In this document: piece after piece, positions 7,575 through 15,314 of the stretch
How positions within the stretch are numbered: the first letter of the stretch is position 1
Layout of the letters: the number at the start of each line of letters is the position of its first letter
Origin: Actinomycetales bacterium
GTDB lineage: Bacteria; Actinomycetota; Actinomycetes; Actinomycetales; Dermatophilaceae
Assembly (NCBI GenBank): GCA_016710645.1
Contig: JADJVI010000037.1
Coordinates: 1-24,940, forward strand
DNA: 24,940 nucleotides
Direction: 5' to 3'
Made by a program: the position numbers and the translations under genes
The notes under the pieces: model-generated
Databases searched by the model: none
What the model saw: the letters and a program-made list of their open reading frames with translations, nothing else
What the model was told of the DNA's origin: nothing

Positions 7575-8269
7575 CCCGCCCTCCGTCGCAGTGGGCCCGA
7601 CCTCGCGGCGGGCCGGGCCGCACCGGCAATCGGGATCGGTATGGGAGGTGGGAAGGAGGACCCACCATGACCAAGGCGTTCGAGCTGCTCATCGCGTTCA
7701 TCATGTTCCACGGCTGATCCAGCCCAACCAGAGTGGCCCGTCGGGTAGCCCCCGGCGGGCCACTCGTCTGTCACCGCCACGGCGAGCTGCCGAAGTCCGG
7801 TGAGCTCCCACAGTTCCAACCCCGTTGGCAGCTCGTCGCGACCTCCGAATCCGCCCAGATGACAGGACAATTCGCGCAAGTGCGGAGCAAGCTCCACCAA
7901 GCAGCTGTATGCCGTCCGCTGCAGGTGCAGGGGCGAGGTCCAGGCATGCGGGACAGCCACCGACCACACCGCTGCCCACGCCGTCGAGTCATCGACCAGC
8001 CACACCGTCCCACCCGCCGCGCTCTGGTTGAGCTGGGCCACCGCGTCGAGCAGGAGGGGAGTGCACGGCATACCTCGCCGTAGGCAGCGGCTGATCCGGG
8101 TCGCGGCACCGTCCACCGTGACCAAGGTGCCGTCCGCCGTCACCCAGGCCGCGCCGTCTTCAAGGGTCTCGACACTCGTGCCCGCGGCCTCCCAGACCTG
8201 CACGACAGCGGCCGCGGCCGCGTGCCGATCCATAAGTCCACCGGAGAGCGCACCCACGACGGTGGTCAT
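7571..8269 (-). CDS. Hypothetical protein, 232 aa (possible YbjN/CesT-like fold)
   Basis: The protein starts MTTVVGALSGG and has alternating strands and helices: TLEDGAAWVTADGTLVTVD near residue 40, LLLDAVAQLNQ near 80, and a final helix around VELAPHLRELSCHLGG. A helix, then 'LN', then strands, then a long helix weakly recalls YbjN/CesT-like chaperone folds; this is a pattern impression only. The ATG (8269-8267) overlaps the preceding stop as ATGA and the stop overlaps the next GTG as GTGA, so both ends are supported by coupling. The last 60 or so residues are low-complexity (Pro, Arg, Gly) and lie antisense to micropeptide cassette 2, suggesting that the tail was added or overprinted by the cassette. 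Confidence 0.7.
   Translation of the reverse strand: MTTVVGALSGGLMDRHAAAAAVVQVWEAAGTSVETLEDGAAWVTADGTLVTVDGAATRISRCLRRGMPCTPLLLDAVAQLNQSAAGGTVWLVDDSTAWAAVWSVAVPHAWTSPLHLQRTAYSCLVELAPHLRELSCHLGGFGGRDELPTGLELWELTGLRQLAVAVTDEWPAGGYPTGHSGWAGSAVEHDERDEQLERLGHGGSSFPPPIPIPIAGAARPAARSGPLRRRAG
7667..7717 (+). CDS. 16-aa hydrophobic micropeptide (IMFHG family), copy 2
   Basis: The frame reads MTKAFELLIAFIMFHG and stops at TGA 7715-7717. GGAAGGAGG ends 7 bases before the ATG, close to an ideal ribosome binding site, and a 10-bp hairpin starts 13 bases after the stop. It shares the A-[WF]-I-M-F-H-G ending with the 6559-6606 peptide, while the N-terminal half differs. A short upstream frame (ATG at 7641) ends in an ATGA overlap with this start and could couple to it. 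Against it: it is antisense to the end of an overlapping gene, so expression needs direct evidence. The function is unknown. Confidence 0.55.
   Translation: MTKAFELLIAFIMFHG
7731..7765 (+). terminator. Hairpin after micropeptide 2
   Basis: GAGTGGCCCG (7731-7740) and CGGGCCACTC (7756-7765) form a perfect 10-bp stem around a 15-nt loop. It sits 13 bases after the micropeptide stop, the same placement as the hairpin of copy 1, and could end the short transcript. On the minus strand the same hairpin would lie inside the 232-aa gene. Confidence 0.6.
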
Positions 8270-9265
8270 GCCGACAACCCGAGATCGGCGTCCAGATCGC
8301 GCAAGGCGGCGCGGATCTCCCGAGAGTCGGCGATGTCCGCCCGCCACCCCACGGCGGCCGCCGCCGCCCGCAGCGCATCGGCCCGGTTCATCCCCCCGCG
8401 GCGCGACACGGCATACCGGGTCCGGAACCACGAGGCCAGCAGCGCCGAATCGACGTCCTGCGCGGGCGCTGGCAGCTCCGAGTCGAAGCTGGCTGCGACC
8501 TGGGCGACGACCAGCGGGTGGTGGATGTGCTCGCGCACCCACGCGGCGCCGAGCGTGGCAGTGGCGACCCGCAGCACCGCGGCCACGTCGGCGCGGATCT
8601 CCTCGCGGGTGGCCTCCGTGTCGGGCCGGTCGAGGTGGTCGAGGGTGCTCTTCTCGGCCGCCCAGCCGAGCAGCGGCCAGGTCGCGCTGGCCCGCCCGGG
8701 CTTGTGGGCGTAGTGCTGCATGAGCCGCAGCAGCGTGACGAGCCACTCCGCGTGGCTCGGGATCCAGCGCCCACAGCGCCGAGATCACCCGCGCGGCGGG
8801 TCCGTCCTCACGTCCCGGTTTCGCGTCGAAGCCCAGCCGCACCCGCTGCTCGCGCTGGCCGTCGGTGAGCAGCCGAGTAATCGTGCGGTAGGCATAGCGC
8901 TCCGGGTCGCGCGCCTGCACGTCGCCCGTCGTCGCGAGATCACGCAGCTTCGCGTATGCCGTGACGAGGACATCGTGGAAGACGTCGAGACACCCGACCG
9001 CCTCGCACTCGGCGCGGGCGTTCGCCGAACGCAACGGCCGACCCGAATAGGGCGCCACCTTGGTCGGGCAGCGAGTGCCCCGCATCCGCAGGTGCAACTC
9101 GTGGCGGATGGCGGCGGTGGCCTGCCACACCAGGCGGGCGAGTTGCTCCCAGGACACCATCGGTGCGGTTGATTGCTGGGCGCGATGCTCGGCGTCTTGA
9201 TCCGTGGCTTGCTCGGTGTATTGCTTGGTGTAGTGCTGGGTGCGGTGCTCGTTGCGCGACTGCAT
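8266..9265 (-). pseudogene. Hypothetical protein, about 330 aa, apparent frameshift
   Basis: The N-terminal half (ATG at 9265) has a Gln/Thr/Glu-rich start, then DVFHDVLVTAYAKLRDL and DPERYAYRTITRLLTDGQRE, faintly like region 2 of ECF sigma factors. It reads in frame to ISALWALDP at about 8760. The continuation SHAEWLVTLLRLMQHYAHKP lies in another frame and runs to the stop at 8266, ending LDADLGLSA. Removing one base from the CCCG at 8758-8761 joins them as DPSHAEWL. The original frame stays open to 7571 but reads as Arg/Gly/Ala/His-rich nonsense until the next gene, so the switch is preferred. The stop overlaps the next start as ATGA, confirming the second frame. With no Shine-Dalgarno but TAGCGT six bases before the ATG, translation may be leaderless. 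The function is unknown. Confidence 0.6.
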
Positions 9266-9354
9266 GAATCGACGCTAAGAACCGCAGACCCGATGTCCCG
9301 GAATCTGCCGCCAACCTTGCAGCGAACTTGCAGTAATCCGTCGAACGCCCGAGG

Positions 9355-10305
9355 TCAGGCGTCGTCACTCCATTCCCACCGCAGCCCATAAACCCGGCCG
9401 AGGGTCATGTCGTCATAGGACGCCTTGAGGACGGGATGGGTGTGCGGGTCGAGCAACACCCCGGAGGGCGTGTCCAATTCGGCGACCGGGGCCGGCACCC
9501 CGTCCAAGCGCCATACCCGGGTGGCCACACTCGGGGACCCGAAGTTGACCTCGGTGCTGAACACCCGGCATACCCGCTCGGGGAGCATGACCGACATCGG
9601 GTGCAGCAGCCGACGCGACGGGGCCTGCGATTGGAAGGAATAGGTCGCCGACTCGCCCGCGAGGAAGGTGCGCTTGAGCCGCAGCGAGACCTGCCAGGTG
9701 ACCTGGTAGGGACGTTCGACGGAGACGAGTTCGGCGTCGCCCCAGGCCCGGAACGCCGGATCGGCGTCGGGCGACGCGCCCGGGAAGCTGATCCGCTCGG
9801 TGATGTGGGTGAGATAGGGGGAGACCACGCGGATGGTGTGGGTGCTGCGAGTGATGGGCCGGCCGCTGCGCAGGTCGGTGTAGGCGTGCAGCGACGTGAG
9901 CAGCCACTCTGGCGGCGGCGCACTGGAGTCTTTGGGCAGCGGCCCGGCGAGTGACTCGGCGACCCGGCGGTTGGCGTCGGCCAAGCGGGCCCAGGCGGTG
10001 CGTTCGGCGACCTGCATCGTGGTGGCCGCCCGGGTCACTCGTTGGGTGAGCGTCGGGCGGTCTTCGGTGCGGATGCTGCACCCGGAGAGGAAGACCATGT
10101 GCAGGTCCGGGGGGAGAGACTCGGCATGGCGCAGCAGCCCCGTGACGAGGGCGCGACGGCGGCTTTCTCCCGGCTCGCACTGGTCGAGATCGAGCGCTTT
10201 GGTCAGCGCCGGTCCCACGGCATCCGCCCGTCCGGGATGCTGTATGCCGCGTCGAGCCTGCAGCGCGGACAACTCGCGGGTGAGCTGTTCGATGATCGAG
10301 TTCAC
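9355..10305 (-). CDS. Protein with actinobacterial HTH-like N-terminus, candidate regulator
   Basis: A 316-aa protein. The N-terminal 120 residues follow a pattern I know from many actinobacterial hypotheticals: EL..LQARRGIQHP, a helix ending GPALTKALDL, then RRRALVTGLLRHAESLPPDL and a possible helix-turn-helix around TQRVTRAATTMQVAERTAWA. The C-terminal part (about 130-316) is strand-rich (TRSTHTIRVVSPYLTHITER; YQVTWQVSLRLKRTFLAG) and may sense a ligand or bind a partner. The GTG start at 10305 is chosen from AGGGAG just upstream and because the longer frame to 10662 is low-complexity antisense of the divergent gene. It overlaps the opposite-strand 78-aa gene by 14 bases, so the two start back to back, as regulator-operon pairs often do. 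A regulatory role is inference. Confidence 0.65.
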   Translation of the reverse strand: MNSIIEQLTRELSALQARRGIQHPGRADAVGPALTKALDLDQCEPGESRRRALVTGLLRHAESLPPDLHMVFLSGCSIRTEDRPTLTQRVTRAATTMQVAERTAWARLADANRRVAESLAGPLPKDSSAPPPEWLLTSLHAYTDLRSGRPITRSTHTIRVVSPYLTHITERISFPGASPDADPAFRAWGDAELVSVERPYQVTWQVSLRLKRTFLAGESATYSFQSQAPSRRLLHPMSVMLPERVCRVFSTEVNFGSPSVATRVWRLDGVPAPVAELDTPSGVLLDPHTHPVLKASYDDMTLGRVYGLRWEWSDDA

Positions 10306-10528
10306 TGAACTCCCTGAGCATCTGCTGTCCCAGATCGACGCATCCGAGGCGGCGTTGACGGAGCGTGCCGTCAAGAAGGTGCTCCAACGCGCGGCGACAG
10401 TGTGTGTCGAGAAGGACGCAGAAATGCAGGCATTGGACCATGCCCGTCGACAGGGCAGCCCTACGGCGGATTCACGCGGCGAGATGGACGGACCCAGCGA
10501 CATGGATGGACAGGCGAGCGAGCGATGA
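10292..10528 (+). CDS. Small helical protein, 78 aa, first gene of CHAT operon
   Basis: The protein begins MIEFTELPEHLLSQID and has a charged amphipathic helix, ASEAALTERAVKKVLQRAAT, followed by a disordered acidic tail (DGPSDMDGQASER). Its TGA (10526-10528) overlaps the next ATG (10525) as ATGA, strong evidence that it is translated. The codons have normal high-GC third positions. The upstream ribosome site is weak (a GGTGAG-like stretch). I do not recognise the family. Small proteins encoded ahead of protease effectors often act as sensors, adaptors or cleavage substrates; that is a hypothesis here. Its start lies within the divergent gene's first codons. Confidence 0.62.
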   Translation: MIEFTELPEHLLSQIDASEAALTERAVKKVLQRAATVCVEKDAEMQALDHARRQGSPTADSRGEMDGPSDMDGQASER

Positions 10529-11904
10529 CGGGCCTTGTCGAGCGCGGTTGGTTCTGGCACCCCGAGCGAGTCGGGGTCCCTGGCATCGTCGAGATCCCGA
10601 TGCCCCATGGCGCGCGTTGGTGGGCGGACGTCCTGGCGCCGCGAGGATGCGTGGCCTTCCACGCGCCGTCAGTCAGTGCCCTCGTGGCCTTATCGCAGCT
10701 CTTCGGGAAGCGCTGGCGTGAGGTCCTCATCGCAGCTGCTCCGCTGGGTGCGGTGGAAACCACCGCCGAATGGGCACCCCCACCCGTCGCGGAATCGTGG
10801 GCACGGCTCGTCGTCGTGCGGGGCGTCCGACAGTGGATGCCCTATCCGGTGGATGACATCGCCCTTCCGATCGACGAGGCGATTGGATGGCACCTGGCCG
10901 GGCACCCCGAAATGGCGGGCTTGTCGTTAGCGCCAGTCGCGCCGGCACTCGCCGACCTCGTCGTCGCCAAACAGGAGGGGATGCTTCCCCAATTCGCTTG
11001 TCTTGATGTCGAACTCGCCGTCACGATCGCCAAAGACGTGCTGGCAGAGACGAATCCAGATCGCCTTCTCATCGAGGACGCCGAAGAGCATGGTCCGGCT
11101 GCTCCCCTGGTCTCGGACGAGGGTCTCATGTCGGTTCTCGCCGAGTGGTCTTCGCGGCTCATGGCGCTCGAACCAGCCGGTGCGCTCTCGCTGAGCCCCG
11201 CCGATGCGGAGCCGAACCGCTACCCCGTCGATCTGCGCAGCGTCACGGCTCGCCTGCTCGAGTGGCACGGTCCCGAGCACCGCGAGGTGCGCGCGGTGCG
11301 CGACGGAAACGGCATACGAGTGGAATGCCATCTCGCCGAGGGGACCGAACCCACGGATTGGGAGGTGACGAAACTACGGGCGTATGCCGCCCGCCGCGAC
11401 AGCGGGGAGGTCCTCGGGTCTGCGCCCCTGATGGCTGACGACCGCACCCGCGTGACTGGCCTCGTCACTGCACAGATCGCCCTCGAAGGGGACGTGGACC
11501 TCGACGCCCTCGTGGTGGGAGTGGGCCAGGACGACATCGAGACGCGACCGCGTCTTGACCCGGCCGGTCACACCCTGCTGGAGGTTGACCGCCGCCTAGT
11601 GGCCACCTGGGCCAGTCATCGCCTCTCGCACGTGAGCGGCAGGGTGGCCGATGCGAGGGTTCCCGGCCAGGCTTCCGCCGCGGACCATGTCCTGGACGCG
11701 CGCGTGCTGCTGGACTTCGCCGCCGGTGATGCGGTCCGTCCCATGCATGATTTCGCCAAGCAGCGCGTCGGCGTGGCGGAGCAGTTGGTCAAGGCCGCCT
11801 CCCACGCCGGGTGGTCGCCCGAGGTCGCCGCTGAGCGGCCTTTGTTGGCCGAACTGATCCCGGGATTGCCGGACCTGGCCACGCTCCCGTCGTTCCGCCA
11901 GTGA
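10525..11904 (+). CDS. Hypothetical protein, 459 aa, coupled to CHAT protease
   Basis: I do not recognise this soluble protein. It opens MTGLVERGWFWHPERVGVPG; the middle contains a DVELAVTIAKDVLAETNPD helix (near residue 170) and a LMSVLAEWSSRLMALEPAG helix (near 205); the C-terminal half is strand-rich, with RVTGLVTAQIALEGDVDLDA and later a helical AKQRVGVAEQLVKAASHAGW. There is no signal peptide or membrane helix. The start is fixed by the ATGA overlap with the 78-aa gene; an in-frame GTG at 10402 would bury that gene. Its stop overlaps the CHAT gene as GTGA. Such tight coupling to a CHAT protease suggests a partner, sensor or substrate of the protease. Confidence 0.78.
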   Translation: MTGLVERGWFWHPERVGVPGIVEIPMPHGARWWADVLAPRGCVAFHAPSVSALVALSQLFGKRWREVLIAAAPLGAVETTAEWAPPPVAESWARLVVVRGVRQWMPYPVDDIALPIDEAIGWHLAGHPEMAGLSLAPVAPALADLVVAKQEGMLPQFACLDVELAVTIAKDVLAETNPDRLLIEDAEEHGPAAPLVSDEGLMSVLAEWSSRLMALEPAGALSLSPADAEPNRYPVDLRSVTARLLEWHGPEHREVRAVRDGNGIRVECHLAEGTEPTDWEVTKLRAYAARRDSGEVLGSAPLMADDRTRVTGLVTAQIALEGDVDLDALVVGVGQDDIETRPRLDPAGHTLLEVDRRLVATWASHRLSHVSGRVADARVPGQASAADHVLDARVLLDFAAGDAVRPMHDFAKQRVGVAEQLVKAASHAGWSPEVAAERPLLAELIPGLPDLATLPSFRQ

Positions 11905-13247
11905 GCCAATCCGATCCGTCGGTCCGGTCCTCGCCGGCGGGGTGGTGGCCGACCGACGAACTCCAGATCGTCGTCCGCGCCGTCGACGCCGGCGACACCT
12001 TCCTCACCTTTCGTCCGCTCGTGCCCGGCCAGCCGGTCATGTCACACCGGATTCGCCAGGGGGCCCTGACGCCCCTCATCGCAGAGCTGGCGGCCGCCCT
12101 GCCAGACCCGATGCCCGGTGAGGTGATCGGGTCCGGCCACATCAGGCGAGCCCTGCATGGTGCCCTCACGGAGCGCACCAGCGAACGCGCCCTGAGCGAG
12201 GCGCTCGGCAGTCTCATCATTCCGCCGCCGGTCTGGCAGCACGTGTCGATGTCGCGTCGACCCGTGCGGCTGCGGATCACTCCATCGGCCCGCCTGGCCA
12301 CCGTCCCGTGGGAACTGCTCACGATCCCGGGTGGCAAGCGGTTGCTGGAGCTCGCCACCCTGGCGTTCGAGTTGCCGCCGACCATCCACTATCGGCGGCC
12401 ACGTCGACCAGATCGCACCTGCATCGATCACTCGCTGCCACCGTTGCGAACGATCGATCCCGTTGTCCCCCCGCAGACCCCTTTCCTGCGAGCGACCATC
12501 GAGGCCGGCCGCGAGCTGGTCACCCGGCGGCTCGGTGTCGACTGCGCCACCTACATCACCCGGGAGGATCTGGGGAGGGCGCTGCGGGCCCACCCGCCAC
12601 GCTGGCTCTACTTCGGCCACGTCTCCGTGCCAGAGCCGGGGATCCCCGGAACCGCGGGGCTGCACCTGTCCGACCCAGGGGTCGGCGGAATGGAAGCGTT
12701 CGGGGGGACCGGTCACTGGTATCCCCTGGGGCATCGCGCCCTCACCGTCGTCGACCTGCTCGTCGGCACCCTGGAGCCGTCCTGGTTCACCGCTGCCCGT
12801 CTACCTGCGGACCCGGGGCTGGCGGGGGTCGACATCTGGCCGATGCCGCCGCGAGTCGCCCTCATCGCCTGCAATTCCGGCGCCGACCACACCGCGACCG
12901 AGCCGCTCGGGCTCGTGGCCGCCACGCAACTGCTCGGGGCGGAATTCGTGACGGCCACCCGCTGGTCGGTCCCCACGGACGCGGCCTTCGGGACGTTGCG
13001 GGCCTACCACGACCGATTGCCGACCACCGAGGCCGTTCTTGCCGTCGACGCGGCCCACGAAGCCAACGATCCCATCGCGGCCTTGCGGACCTGGCAGCTG
13101 GGTCAACTCGACGAATGGCAGAGGACCGGCGACCTCGGGGTCACCCCGCTGCTCTTCGCCGCGCTGACGACCCATCACGCGCCGGCTCGGGAGGCTGATG
13201 GTCGCGACCCGGCCTGGCCGCCCTTTGCCGATGAGGGTCCGTCGTGA
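11901..13247 (+). CDS. CHAT-domain caspase-like protease
   Basis: A 448-aa protein with a C-terminal CHAT (caspase HetF associated with TPRs) domain. RLRITPSARLATVPWELL (123-140) is the typical CHAT entry. The catalytic pair is visible: His240 in WLYFGHVS and Cys324 in ALIACNSGAD. The N-terminal 110 residues are not assigned. CHAT proteases are clan CD cysteine proteases that act as effectors in several bacterial immune systems (gRAMP/Craspase, SAVED-CHAT, some death pathways), usually after activation by a partner. Here no SAVED, TPR or kinase module is fused, so activation must come from a neighbour, most simply the coupled 459-aa and 78-aa proteins. The GTG start (11901) overlaps the preceding stop. 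The gene contains none of the CGGCATAC motifs common in the window, which may hint at a different origin. Confidence 0.85.
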   Translation: MSQSDPSVRSSPAGWWPTDELQIVVRAVDAGDTFLTFRPLVPGQPVMSHRIRQGALTPLIAELAAALPDPMPGEVIGSGHIRRALHGALTERTSERALSEALGSLIIPPPVWQHVSMSRRPVRLRITPSARLATVPWELLTIPGGKRLLELATLAFELPPTIHYRRPRRPDRTCIDHSLPPLRTIDPVVPPQTPFLRATIEAGRELVTRRLGVDCATYITREDLGRALRAHPPRWLYFGHVSVPEPGIPGTAGLHLSDPGVGGMEAFGGTGHWYPLGHRALTVVDLLVGTLEPSWFTAARLPADPGLAGVDIWPMPPRVALIACNSGADHTATEPLGLVAATQLLGAEFVTATRWSVPTDAAFGTLRAYHDRLPTTEAVLAVDAAHEANDPIAALRTWQLGQLDEWQRTGDLGVTPLLFAALTTHHAPAREADGRDPAWPPFADEGPS

Positions 13248-13284
13248 TCGCCGTGTGCTCCGGCTTGGCCGATACGGTGGGCCA

Positions 13285-13938
13285 GTGACCGAGGCGACCG
13301 ACCCAACGGCCGTGGGAGTCGGTCCGTATGCCGGTCCGCCGCCCACCGGTGACCACTGGGATCCGCAGCTGCTCGCCGAGGGCGACCGGCGCAACGTCGT
13401 TGACCGTTACCGGTATTGGCGACACGAGGCGATCGTCGCCGACCTCGACACCCGTCGCCACCCGTTCCACGTGGCCGTCGAAAACTGGGGCCACGACTTC
13501 AATATCGGCTCGGTCATCCGCACCGCCAACGCCTTCAACGCCGCGGCCTTCCACATCGTCGGCCGCCGCCGCTGGAACCGCCGGGGCGCCATGGTCACCG
13601 ATCGCTATCAACACGAGCACCACCATCCGGACGCAGCCGCGCTCGCAACCTGGGCCGCGCACGCCGGTGCCCCGGGAGGTGACGGGCACGGCATACCCAT
13701 CATCGGGATCGACAACGTGCCGGGGTCGGTTGCCCTGGAGACCTACGACCTGCCGCGCGAGTGCGTGCTCGTCTTCGGCCAGGAGGGCCCCGGGCTCACG
13801 ACCGAAATGCAGCAGGTATGCCGTGCGGTGCTGCACATCGAGCAGTTCGGCTCCACGCGCTCGATCAACGCGGGGGCCGCGGCCGCCATCGCCATGCACG
13901 CGTGGGTGCGACGCCACGTCTTCGACCAAAGGCCCTGA
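13285..13938 (+). CDS. TrmH/SpoU-family RNA 2'-O-ribose methyltransferase
   Basis: A 217-aa protein with all three SPOUT (TrmH) motifs: NIGSVIRTA (73-81), VFGQEGPGLT (163-172) and GSTRSINAGAAAAIAMHAW (189-207), which form the knotted S-adenosylmethionine site. It should methylate ribose 2'-OH in tRNA or rRNA; the exact site cannot be inferred. The N-terminal 60 residues lack the L30e-like substrate domain of longer SpoU enzymes. I choose the GTG at 13285: a -10-like TACGGT lies a few bases upstream, consistent with leaderless translation, and the earlier in-frame ATG at 13198 would lie within the CHAT gene. It has the same strand as the CHAT gene with a 37-base gap, but is probably housekeeping. 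Confidence 0.9.
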   Translation: MTEATDPTAVGVGPYAGPPPTGDHWDPQLLAEGDRRNVVDRYRYWRHEAIVADLDTRRHPFHVAVENWGHDFNIGSVIRTANAFNAAAFHIVGRRRWNRRGAMVTDRYQHEHHHPDAAALATWAAHAGAPGGDGHGIPIIGIDNVPGSVALETYDLPRECVLVFGQEGPGLTTEMQQVCRAVLHIEQFGSTRSINAGAAAAIAMHAWVRRHVFDQRP

Positions 13939-13983
13939 CCGCTGTGGCGGGTCGACGCAATGGTCACACAGTCGCCGCCGAGG

Positions 13984-15057
13984 TCACTCGTTGAACAGGT
14001 CGAAGTTGAGGATGACGTGGCCGTCGCTGTCCTGCATGGTGACCTGCTGGTTGACTCGCTGACCCCGCGGGATCGTCACATTGATCTGCCGGGTCGCGTG
14101 CGCATTGGTCGCTCCACACGAGGTGCCCTCGTAATAGCGCGCGGTGCCGCTCACGGCGATATCGCCGTTGAGAGCATTCACCGAGGCGGTGAGGTCAAGG
14201 TAGCCCTGCACTTCGCCGCCGACGCAGTCCTCCCAGGCAAAACTCGACGTCGTGCCGGCCGTGACCACCTTGGTGCCTGAGATCCTGCCGTGTTTGTCCT
14301 CGTCAGAGCCGAAGTTCTCGTCATCGTTGAGGTCGAAACTGCCCTCGACGCGCAGCGTCCGCTTCGGGTAGGTGATGACGACCGGCTTCGGAGCTGGCTG
14401 CACGACGGTGAGGCTGCGCATCGGTGCCCCGCTGAGCTCGAACTCGATCTTGCTCGTGCTTGCGTCGAAGGGCACCCCGTTCGTTCCTGTGTTGAGCGTG
14501 ACGAGGAACTCGCTGGGGTTGCTCAGGTGCGTCGAGACGTCCACCCGCCCGCTGGCCGACACGGCATACGCCTTGATGACGCTCGTCGACAGGTTGTAGC
14601 CGGCGATCTCGACCGCCGGTCGGCGCTCGGGGGTGAGGTTGAGATCGACGACATTCGGCGTGGGGTTGCAGAACACCGGGGTCACCGGGACGGTTTCGCC
14701 CGTGATCTTCGCCCGCAACCGGCGCAGCATGGTCAGCGTGCGGTCGCCAAGGAAGTCGGTGTAGCACCGCGCCTCGATACCGGCGTCGGACAAGGCCCGC
14801 GCGGCGATATTGGACACCTCGTTGGCGAGGGTCGACTGTCCGGCGGCGATGAGGTCGGTCTTGGTCTTCTCGAGCACCTCCCGCCAGGCTGAGGACTGTT
14901 GTTCCAACTGCTGGATCGCAGTGTTGAGCGTGTCCAGCCCCGTGTCGCGAGTGGTGACCACCTCCTGCTTGAGGCCGCAGCCAGAAAGTGAGAGGGCAAC
15001 CGTGAGGGCGACCACCAGGGCGGCAACACGAGGGGAGCGGGGAGAGTGGGCAGACAT
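13984..15057 (-). CDS. Predicted lipoprotein, 357 aa, function unknown
   Basis: The start MSAHSPRSPRVAALVVALTV is a lipoprotein signal, with lipobox LSGC and Cys27. AAGGAGG precedes the ATG. After the Cys is a helical region (QEVVTTRDTGLDTLNTAIQQ and LEQQSSAWREVLEKTKTDLI, near 30-75), possibly a short coiled coil; the rest is strand-rich, with CNPTPNVVDLNLTPERRPAV near residue 135 and a C-terminal half of predicted beta-sandwich character. I do not recognise the family. It diverges from the 15315 lipoprotein gene across a 257-base spacer. Confidence 0.82.
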   Translation of the reverse strand: MSAHSPRSPRVAALVVALTVALSLSGCGLKQEVVTTRDTGLDTLNTAIQQLEQQSSAWREVLEKTKTDLIAAGQSTLANEVSNIAARALSDAGIEARCYTDFLGDRTLTMLRRLRAKITGETVPVTPVFCNPTPNVVDLNLTPERRPAVEIAGYNLSTSVIKAYAVSASGRVDVSTHLSNPSEFLVTLNTGTNGVPFDASTSKIEFELSGAPMRSLTVVQPAPKPVVITYPKRTLRVEGSFDLNDDENFGSDEDKHGRISGTKVVTAGTTSSFAWEDCVGGEVQGYLDLTASVNALNGDIAVSGTARYYEGTSCGATNAHATRQINVTIPRGQRVNQQVTMQDSDGHVILNFDLFNE

Positions 15058-15314
15058 GGCGCCTCCTTCGAACGCTCCGGGCAGGGGGAGAATCCCGTAT
15101 GCCGTGCAGGAGCCTTCCGGGCCCGCCCAGATACGTGGGTGGCCGGACGGCATACCTGGGCCGTTGAGTTGAGGGTGGCGACCCCGGGGAGGTGAGTACT
15201 CGCACTCAGGCGACCGATGGCATACCCCGGGCAGGATGAACCGGACAAGCCCGACACCGGCGCCGCCCTGCGGCGCCTCGTGTCGGGTGGGGGAGCCATC
15301 GGGAGGACTTGAGC
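15058..15314. promoter_or_regulatory. Divergent intergenic region between two lipoprotein genes
   Basis: It should contain both promoters. Three GTATGCC/GGCATAC boxes lie here (15097, 15149, 15219). A strong hairpin spans 15250-15287: outer arms CCCGACAC (15250-15257) and GTGTCGGG (15280-15287), inner arms 15259-15265 and 15271-15277 with a 5-nt loop. It lies 27 bases before the 15315 ATG, inside the probable untranslated leader, and could act as an attenuator or binding site. No confident -35/-10 elements were assigned. Confidence 0.5.

Larger units (their letters stand above)
7630..7766 (+). repeat. Micropeptide cassette, copy 2
   Basis: The second cassette has the same order as 6497-6654: box TCGGGATCGGTATG (7630-7643), Shine-Dalgarno GGAAGGAGG (7651-7659), micropeptide, hairpin. 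The box is 24 bases from the peptide ATG here, against 49 in copy 1. It lies antisense to the 3' end of the 232-aa gene. The conserved blocks fall in the box, the peptide end and the hairpin, while the sequence between them has diverged. Confidence 0.7.

Noticed and set aside
7571..9265. A single 564-aa minus-strand protein
   Set aside because: The middle of this frame is Arg/Gly/Ala/His-rich shadow sequence, while another frame there gives a normal protein whose stop overlaps the next ATG; two genes with a frameshift in the first fit better.
10402..10527. An earlier GTG start for the 459-aa protein
   Set aside because: It would overlap the 78-aa gene in another frame, and the ATGA junction at 10525 plus normal codon use favour the later start.
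4414..13247. A functional link between the TIR-SAVED protein and the CHAT protease, as in fused SAVED-CHAT
   Set aside because: They are over 6 kb apart, in separate transcription units with unrelated genes between; proximity alone does not support one pathway.
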